DNA of 64,000 bases. Source: Aphanomyces cochlioides (lineage: Eukaryota; Oomycota; Saprolegniomycetes; Saprolegniales; Verrucalvaceae). Each line of letters begins with the position of its first letter. Positions within the stretch are counted from its first letter, which is position 1. The stretch lies in contig JAHQRK010000008.1 of assembly GCA_019828595.1 (NCBI GenBank), positions 434,001-498,000 on the forward strand, written 5' to 3'. The notes below the pieces were generated by a model, which had not been told where the DNA came from, made no database searches, and saw only the letters and a program-made list of their open reading frames with translations. A program made the translations under genes and the position numbers. This document shows, piece by piece, positions 57,079 through 64,000 of the stretch.

Positions 57079-58729
57079 ATGACGTTTGCGTGGGTAGCGA
57101 TGCCTCTCGTTGGCATGATTGCCCATGGCGTGGATGGACGCGCCGCCATGAGAGTGGCCGCCACTGCCACCACCTCCTCCAGCTCCAGTCTCCTCCTCAG
57201 TCTTTCCGTGTGCGTCGGGGCTGTCTGCGCAGTGCTCTTGATCGCCTTTTGCTCGAGCCGCAAGCAACGCCAGCAAAAGGTGGAATTGCTCCTCACGCAG
57301 CAGCGCCGCATGACTCAAATCCAGCACGGCTATGTCGCGCCAGGAGGAGCGCTCAAAAGTACGCGGTCCAACATGACCGTCGGGTCGGTCGCACGTGGGT
57401 TTTCCGGCCCCGTCGACGATATCAAACTCCGCAGTGAAGACATTAGCGTCGGCTCTCGACCGACAAACAAGCGCTCTACAGGTTTATCATCGCACAATGA
57501 GTCGTCGTCGCACCATTCGTACCAACACCAGAGCCACAGCCAAGTGGTCGGGAGTCAGCCCGACGTGATCCGCACGGGCAGCTACCGCAATGGGCTCTAC
57601 AATGGCCAACCAAGCGGCAGTGGCAGCAATAGCCACACAGGAAGCCGTGGCCATCCGATCAACTCTGCGAGGCTGATTGCAAGCCAAACGGAAACGTCCG
57701 GCGCCGTCTCGGACCCTGACGAGGAGACGCTCGAGATGTGGCGGCTTGATGAAGCCCACGTCAAGGCGATCAGCTTGCTCTCCCGCGGTACATTGTACTT
57801 GCTTCCATGCGCATTCCTGACGTGGCATCATTGTAGGCTCGTATGGCGAAGTCTGGTTTGGAGAATACCGAGGAACACCAGTGGCCATCAAGAAATTGCT
57901 AGCAAGTCGCTCCACCCATGACGAAATGAAAAAGTTTGTTGCGGAAATTGTCCTCATGACAAAGTACAACGCCTCCCCATGGAGTTGGAGACAGCTCACG
58001 GCATGATGTAGATTGGATTCGCAGTATATTGTCAAGTTTATCGGCGTCAGTTGGTTCCGCAAGGCGGAAATGATGCTCATCATCGAGTACATGGACCAAG
58101 GAGACCTGCGCAGCATCCTCGAGCAGACGAATCCCGATTCGTTCCCCCTCGAGGACAAGCTCAACTGCGCGCTGGCCGTCGCGGAAGGCTTGGTCTACCT
58201 CCACACGCTCGACACGACGATTATCCACCGTGATATCAAGTCCCGCAATGTTCTCCTCGACAGCAGGAAGGGTACAAAGTTGACCGACTTTGGCGTCTCT
58301 CGAGAAACGACGTCCGAGACGATGACCATTGGCATCGGCACGTACCGCTGGATGGCGCCGGAAATCCTGACAGACAGCCACTACAGGTACAGCCTCTCGC
58401 TTGCAAACTCGAGCTCATCGCGATCTAGTCATGCGGCGGACATTTATTCCTTTGGCGTGATCCTGGCCGAGCTTGACACGCATCTTTTGCCATACAGCGA
58501 CCAACTCTCAGACAAAGGCAAGCCGCTCAACGACACGGCGATCATGGGCCGCGTCATGCAAGGCTCGATCCAGCCGACGTTTTCCAGCTTGTTTCCAGCG
58601 CCTCTATTCGGCTTGGCCAAGCAATGTCTCTCGTATCGACCCGAGGACCGACCGACGTCGATGGAAATCGCACATCATCTCCGCCAGTTCCGAAAACGCT
58701 ACGCATCGTCACGTCTAAGTTATGCCTAA
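57079..58729 (+). CDS. Membrane-anchored TKL-type protein kinase
   Basis: ATG 57079. The N-terminal part contains one transmembrane span (SLLLSLSVCVGAVCAVLLIA, about 57180-57260) followed by a basic stop-transfer (CSSRKQRQQK), then a Ser/His/Gly-rich juxtamembrane region. The kinase domain begins after an intron (about 57789-57837) with GSYGEVWFGEYRGTPVAIKK, continues after a second intron (57962-58009) with VKFIGVSWFRKAEMMLIIEY, and has HRDIKSRNVLLD, DFGVSRET and GTYRWMAPEIL; a third, 42-bp intron at 58388-58429 leads to AADIYSFGVILAEL. All catalytic residues (VAIK Lys, HRD, DFG) are present, so it should be active. The TKL/receptor-like form is common in oomycetes. The extracellular part is very short. 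Confidence 0.88.
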
Positions 58730-60806
58730 GTAGATTTCTCCTTCGTGTATGGCTCGACTAATTTTTAATACGACTTTGGACACAACATACTCGACGCCCC
58801 CCCGATGACAAAGCCCCCCCCCGCTAGGGGAAGCCCCCAGGCTGCATCGATAGTGGCGGGAAGGCCTCGTTCTCTACAGTAGTCGGGGGGGGTCATTAGT
58901 CGAGGGGGGGATGTTACATAGCTGAGCTCTTCTTGATGCGATGGTTAGAACCCGAGGGGCTTCGTCATAACGACCTATTCTAGTAAAACAAAGAGGGGCT
59001 GATGTTTCCCAGTGTTGTAGGGGGAATTCCCTTGGTTTGCGTCATCAACGGAGCTGCTGCAGGTGCATGGATGGTGGTCTCGTCGGAGCATAGGGGCGTT
59101 GGTTTCCTCCATTGTGGGTTTGGGGGTTTGGGGTTTGTGGGTTTGTGGGTTTGGAGATTATAGGGGTTGAAGGGGTTAACTGCGGTGCAACGACGTGTGT
59201 GTTCGATGGGTCAAAGTTGAAGCCTCCAATATGGTTCGCAGCGCCAATGATGACCAGCGACTTGTTGAATCCAACGTCGAGAAGAGTTTAGATAAGATTC
59301 GCGCATTGTATTGTGTGATTTATCGCTGAGGAAACCTCACGCGTTGGATTAAATAAGGAGAATCTGGGCACGTTGTCGCGATCTTAACGAATATCGCGGA
59401 TGGCGACACGTCCAAATCGACCGCTTGCATCTGAAATGAGCGCATGGCGGAAGGAAAGTCGCGTGGCTGTCTTGGCACGCACTGGTTCACAACAGCGAGG
59501 GGACATGGCGGCGTTGGTGGCAGCGTCGAGGGCCATCGCCGTTGGAACTCTCCACGAAGAGGGGCTGGACGTCACGACTGGACTTGGCACGAAGAGCATT
59601 GGCTTGTTGATCGAGCTCGCGTCGTGTTGAGTGTAGGCTCCGGTGTGGATTTCCAAGGCGACCATGGTTAGCTGTCTTGCTCGTTCGAGGGCAAATTGAA
59701 AAATGACAACGTCGTGGCGATCTTGGTGGCCTATGTGTGCATGCTTGAGACTGCAGCTGCGACCGAATGTTGCGATAGTTTCACCAAGTTGAAGCCATGG
59801 ATAAGATGGACGAATAGATGAACTCAGAGACGGGCTAGAGAACGTCGTTTGGTCTGCAGGACAGGGACAGGCAGTTCTTGATGGAAGCCACTTTGCACCC
59901 GTGATCGTGGATGCACACCAGTTGTGACCGAGCACTCGACAGGCTCCATGGGCGCATTGTGGTTGTCACGCTCGGCTCAATAGCGGCCAAAGAGATGAGC
60001 TTGGCGTTGCAGAGGCGGTCGTGGAGAGCTACCTCTAGTATCGTTTCGCTCGTCATGTACAGTAATAGTGCGTAGAGGTGGGAAAGCGTCATCGAGGAGG
60101 CGTAAGTAGTGTGCCAGAGGACTTGAAGCTCACGTCGGAGGAGTAGGCTAGCTCGTAAATCAGGTCAAGAACGGTAGATTCAAAAGCCTCAAGCTGAGTT
60201 TGCAAATTGTCTGCTTGTGGTAGGAAGCCCGGACTGCGATGGGCCAACGATGGACATTTGAGAGTGTGAAGTTATTTTAACCACCGCCAGGTTAGACGCA
60301 TGTATATCAAACTCAATAAGGTAAACCACGGGCCAGCACGCCTAGAGATGCGTTTTTTATAAAATTTTCCAAATAAAACGGTTAAATAGATTATAAAATA
60401 TTTCGAAACAATAACTGAACAATTATCCGTAGTTCAGAGAGGGCGACACACTAGTATCCGGACGTTGGGGAATCGATGAGTCAAAGAAAATGGTTCGTGT
60501 TAAGTGCATACGTAGTTGCTATGACATCGCCAGAGCAGCGAAACAGATCTCACGACATCCATTAGATTTGCAGGCGGTTTCAAGTGCGAGCAGTAGCATA
60601 GCTTTGTAGATTTAATGGCACGTGATGGCAGTGTACAGCTACATACAGTACAAGAAGTTTTGGCCCTTTGTATGATCAAGCGTGCTCTACCATTCAATAA
60701 AGTAGTATTTCACAGCGCAGACTTTGAATCCGTTTTATGCAATTGTATCAATCGTTTAAGCTTCCCAGTCACGAAGCTATCGCAGACACCCACTTGATCA
60801 ATAAAT
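58730..60806. other. Intergenic region with G/C runs, no confident gene
   Basis: 58795-58915 contains many C and G homopolymers. Minus-strand frames at 60092-59384 (MTLSHLYALLLYMTSETILE; LLIELASC in shadow) are long but compositionally odd and frame-shifting; possibly a decayed gene. 60250-60800 is AT-rich and empty. Confidence 0.35.
59112..59180. repeat. Degenerate telomere-like G-rich stretch
   Basis: TGGGTTTGGGGGTTTGGGG, TGTGGGTTTG and AGGGGTTGAAGGGGTTAA. Its reverse complement begins CAGTTAACCCCTTCAACCCC, closely matching CAGTAATTAACCCTTCAACC at 8030-8049, so the two blocks belong to one dispersed repeat. Confidence 0.5.
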
Positions 60807-61106
60807 TTAATCACATGCAGTTGATTGTAAGATCGGAGAATAATGTGATATGCCGTTCATCTGACGCATTTCCAACATAGAGGCGTCTGCCTTGGCATAA
60901 GGAGGCTGAGAGTACCCGCCAATGCCCCCTAGTGCCCACTGACTCGGAGCACAGACTTTTTCACACCAGTTTGGCACCACCTTCTCCCTAATTGCAAGGT
61001 TGAAAAATTCAATATTTTTGTTCAAATTTTGATCTATATTCTTATTCACTCCAAATTCACTCTTGACTTTCTCCTTTCGAACATGCTTTGACTGATGGTT
61101 TTCCAT
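60807..61106 (-). CDS. Hypothetical 99-residue ORF
   Basis: ATG 61106 (MENHQSKHVRKEKVKSEFGV), a charged N-terminal half and a C-terminal half with APSQWALGGIGGYSQPPYAK. It lies immediately outside the Harbinger element (31 bp from its end). No family recognised; could be a truncated exon. Confidence 0.3.
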   Translation of the reverse strand: MENHQSKHVRKEKVKSEFGVNKNIDQNLNKNIEFFNLAIREKVVPNWCEKVCAPSQWALGGIGGYSQPPYAKADASMLEMRQMNGISHYSPILQSTACD

Positions 61107-61135
61107 CTGAATTATTGTCAGTGGTCATTTCTACA

Positions 61136-61138
61136 ATT
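61136..61138. repeat. Target-site duplication (ATT) of Harbinger element, left
   Basis: ATT precedes the left terminal repeat and recurs at 63273-63275 after the right one. Confidence 0.6.
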
Positions 61139-61322
61139 GGAGGACCTCCAAAACCCTCACAAAATCAAAATTTGCAAATCGCATTTTGACGATTTTTAAT
61201 TAAAAATACTCTGAGTAAATTTGCAAAGACTTTTTTCTGGTCTTCGTAAATCAAGCCTCGCAATTCTTTTTGCTCGCAAATTTCACTGGTTGTAGTCATC
61301 GAAGAATCACTTTCCAACTAGC

Positions 61323-62098
61323 ATGGCTAACAAGTCATCGCGTGGCCGTGGAAAGGGGTGGTGCCCTGCTTCCGTCGACGTTCTTCTTGATCAAGTGGAG
61401 AAGTTCCTACCCATTGGACGCAACGGCTGGGAGAAGGTTGAGCATGCTTTTAACATCTCCGACTTCGTGCAGCGTGACGTCGATGCACTTAAAAGGAAGT
61501 TCGTTGTGCTAAAGAACAATCCGAAACCAACGGGAGACCCCGATTGCCCTCCTGACGTCGCCCGAGCAAAACGCATAAACCGTGAAATCGACAATAAAGC
61601 TTCAGTTTTGTCTTTTGAAGACGACCAAGAAAGCCGTCAAAGTGAAGGTATTCATGCTCTCTGAACTTACTAATTGTACTCTCAGACGAATATGACGAAG
61701 AAGAGCCGCTCGACATTGTTGCGCCGCCCCAAGAAAAGCCAAATCGTACTGGCATGGGCTCAAGTGAATTATCAGAGCTCAGGCTTGCTTTAAAACGGAA
61801 ACAACAAGGTGACGCTGGAGGCATGTCGTATGTGACCAAGAAGCGCTTATCGCTTGACAAGTTTATAGACAAGGTCACTTCAAACAATGATAAAATGTCA
61901 TCTGACATGATGACTGTGATGCTCATGATGGATCAAAGAGCTGCCGAACGTGAGGAAAGACGTGCTGAGCGTGACATGCAATGGAAACAAGAGCAAATGC
62001 AGTTCCAAATGGCCATGGAGGAACGTCGCATCGAGCGCGAATGCTGCCGAGAGGAAACACAAATGTTGCTCATGGCAAAATTATTCAAAGAGAAATAA
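61323..62098 (+). CDS. Harbinger-associated Myb/SANT-like DNA-binding protein
   Basis: ATG 61323 (MANKSSRGRGKGWCPASVDV). One intron at about 61648-61685 (GTATTCAT...CTCTCAG). The N-terminal ~80 residues form a trihelix/SANT-like domain (LLDQVEKFLPIGRNGWEKVE, DVDALKRKFVVLKNNPKPTG). The middle is acidic, and the C-terminal 80 residues are a long charged coiled coil (MMDQRAAEREERRAERDMQW). In PIF/Harbinger transposons this second protein binds transposon ends and brings the transposase to the nucleus. Intact by eye, so it could still act in trans on related elements or MITEs. Confidence 0.82.
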
Positions 62099-62166
62099 AA
62101 TGTAATATTCATTTCTTTTGATATCTATCTTGAATTTTGTATTAATATAAAATAAAAATGTAGTTT

Positions 62167-63143
62167 TTAAACCTTAAAGACATTTTTAATTTGGCTTATT
62201 GCAGTGCGGCGAACACGAAGGTTGTACAAACGAAACATGTTGCTCAAGCGCAGCGCACGTATGTCTGGATCGTATGGAAGTGGCAACAAGAGCTGACGGT
62301 ACACCTTAGACACAGAGCCCATGCCCCATTCTGCTGCTTGGCGCAAGGAGGTGATGGAGTCGCTCATTACCTGCATGGCGAGTCGACAATTGGGCGGCTC
62401 GCGGTCCAAATCGCCTTCTTTGATCGGGGTAACAATTTTCCCGATACAACGACCACTCGCAGTAAAAGCCGAGTCAGCTGCTAGCTTCATGCCGTCTGCG
62501 ACTCTCTGTGGATCAGATAAAAGCTCTTCACAAGAGGCTCCCTTGCGTTCGTTCTTGAAGCCCAATGCCGTTGTGTTTCCTTTGATGACCATTTGACTTG
62601 AGCGTCCCGTAATTTCATCAATGCTCGTCCAAGAGCCATCTCGGCGTTTTTAAGAATTCGACAGAATGTACTAGGTACAATGCCAAACAGCTCTTGAAGA
62701 GTTTTGTGCTCGACAGCGGCAGTGTAGTAATGCAATACCATAACCAACACCGCGTGTTTGAATGGAATCCTTGGCGGACGACCAGAGCGACCATATCCGG
62801 ACTTCACAACATATACGGCGTCGAAAAAGACAAGAAGCTCGTCAAAGTCGTCTGGTGGCAGGGAGACTGTTGCAACGAATGAAGTTTCACTTCGCGACGC
62901 ATACATACTATACCATGGCGTGTCTTCTTGGTCTCGTACTAGAGCAGTCTTGTTGATCGCATTTCTTGTCCGAATCATTCCGCGAGGTCTCACAGCGAGC
63001 ACGAGACGTTTGATGCGACTTCGCTTCGCCAGCGGCAGGAAGGAGAAAGCTGCAGCATTCATATTGCCAACTGCTATGGCGCGTTGAGAACCATGAATCA
63101 TCTGGACAATCAAATGGCCTTGTTCATAGATTAAACCAATCAT
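62167..63143 (-). pseudogene. PIF/Harbinger transposase (DDE_Tnp_4), internally deleted
   Basis: Minus strand from ATG 63143 (MIGLIYEQGHLIVQMIHGSQ). The N-terminal region has GRPPRIPFKHAVLVMVLHYY and LQELFGIVPSTFCRILKNAE, ending ASRTNAREPLVK. At about 62523-62532 the frame changes, and sequence resumes at ELLSDPQRVADGMKLAADSA, followed by PIKEGDLDRE and RQAAEWGMGSVSKVYRQLLL. About 60 residues that normally lie at this join, including the first catalytic Asp (FVDGKN region), are missing. The second Asp (ADSAF) and the Glu (AAEWGMG) are present. Cannot catalyse transposition. Confidence 0.85.
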
Positions 63144-63272
63144 ATTGCTTTCAAGTTACGAGAATGCTGATGATTTGGAGGCATGTTGAACGAGGCTTCT
63201 CGCAAATTTAATAAAAATATCTTTCGCAAATTTCAAATAATAAAAGATTTGCGAGGGTTTTGGAAGTCTTCC

Positions 63273-64000
63273 ATTGGCTGGCACAAAGTAGTATTTGCCA
63301 ATCAATTCCAAAAAAACTTTTAACATAAGAAAACGTTTTAAAACGGTTATTAAACGTTCTGTTATTCATGTTTAAATAACTAACGCATCTCTAAGCACGC
63401 CGCTACAAATCGACACACCCTCGAGCACTTTCACATTGAAATTGGCCTCCAGATGGCTTCAATGGACTTCCACGACGTTGCGCATGTCCCGTCATACGTA
63501 CGAGACCGACGACGCGCGTTAAATAATCAAAAGAGTTTACTCGACAAGAATATTTACATCATGATTCGCTGGTTGTACCACGAGCTATAATAGCTATTAT
63601 TGCTCTAAAATACTACTAAAAACACTATTGCAAAGGCAGGCGGCAGCTCTTTTATCTAAAAGACTACGTTGAATAAGTGAACGAAACCACGATAAGGTTG
63701 ACAAACGGCGAAAAGTGTACTAAGTACATGGATTGTGGGTGTGCTTTTGTCAAACGTCTCCGTGGCGTGGCATTTTTCACGTCCTTGGGATTGTAAATGG
63801 CCGCAGCGAGCCGCGGCATGCGCGTCAACGGGACTGTAATCGGTGGAACCGCCACGATACAACGACCAAGCGCAACAAACTTCATCGAAAGAAATTTCAG
63901 CTTTCACTGTCGCCCTTGTTGTCGTTGCAACGTGGCTGCTCACTGATTTTTACAACTCTGCCAGAGTTGTTGGCGGTAAATCGCACGCAGAACCTGCGGC
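63273..64000. other. Right end of window, no gene recognised
   Basis: AT-rich to 63660. On the minus strand at 63943-63656 frames of 70-95 codons are open (MKFVALGRCIVAVPPITVPL) but match nothing I recognise; a gene entering from beyond the window end is possible. Confidence 0.3.

Larger units (their letters stand above)
61139..63272. mobile_element. PIF/Harbinger DNA transposon, complete ends, defective transposase
   Basis: Imperfect terminal inverted repeats GGAGGACCTCCAAAACCCTC (61139) and GGAAGACTTCCAAAACCCTC (reverse complement from 63272), each followed by CACAAA or CGCAAA and AAATTTGC-type subterminal words, with a 3-bp ATT duplication. It carries the two genes typical of the superfamily, arranged tail to tail: a Myb/SANT-like DNA-binding protein (+) and a DDE transposase (-). 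Confidence 0.88.

Noticed and set aside
59384..60092. Two overlapping minus-strand ORFs of 183 and 85 codons
   Set aside because: Different frames with biased Ser/Pro/Ala composition, no intron signals joining them and no motif; not called as a gene.

Overview
The window is nuclear DNA from an oomycete, most likely a saprolegnialean close to Aphanomyces. The evidence is: (i) protein genes split by many tiny GT-AG introns, mostly 38-60 bp; (ii) an oomycete-type core promoter (GCTCATT-YY-N-CA-WTT) placed almost directly against start codons; (iii) Crinkler (CRN) effector-type sequences; (iv) the Cys/His-repeat proteins usually named 'WRKY19-like zinc finger' in oomycetes; and (v) oomycete-typical transposons (Ty1/copia, Ty3/gypsy remnant, Crypton, hAT, Tc1, pogo-like, PIF/Harbinger).

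Layout. 1-17.6 kb is a gene-dense housekeeping block: the 3' part of a TOR kinase gene, a MYND-finger protein, a large WW-WW-B-box protein, a small protein with a CFAP97-like motif, an acidic one-pass membrane protein and a three-repeat (R1R2R3) Myb factor. 18.2-29 kb is a transposon graveyard: a young Ty1/copia element with intact LTRs and target duplication but no protease, then fragments of gypsy, Tc1 and pogo-like elements and a dead Crypton tyrosine-recombinase transposon.

30-55 kb is the most unusual part. It holds eight copies, two of them mirror images of each other, of small proteins built from C-x4-C-x~10-C-x2-H units. They fall into two subfamilies (A, five units; B, four units), each with its own conserved C-terminal tail. 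Within this zone, 43.4-54.9 kb is an almost perfect inverted duplication: two ~5.6 kb arms around a 264-bp spacer, centred on nested MITE-like elements. Each arm carries one frameshifted B-type gene, a headless CRN fragment followed by a broken J-domain/RRM (DNAJC17-like) gene, and a CRN gene with a kinase-like C-terminus and shared frameshifts.

57-58.7 kb encodes a membrane-anchored TKL-type protein kinase. 61.1-63.3 kb is a complete two-gene PIF/Harbinger element with TIRs and a 3-bp target duplication, whose transposase has lost the stretch carrying its first catalytic Asp. The last 0.7 kb shows nothing recognisable.

The conserved block supplies signalling and transcription functions (TOR, Myb, kinase). 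The accessory block looks like a fast-evolving locus in which gene-family expansion, transposon insertion and inverted duplication act together. Many accessory genes carry frameshifts. The TOR gene also shows a nonsense codon and an 8-bp tandem duplication, so either real decay or base-level sequence errors must be considered.
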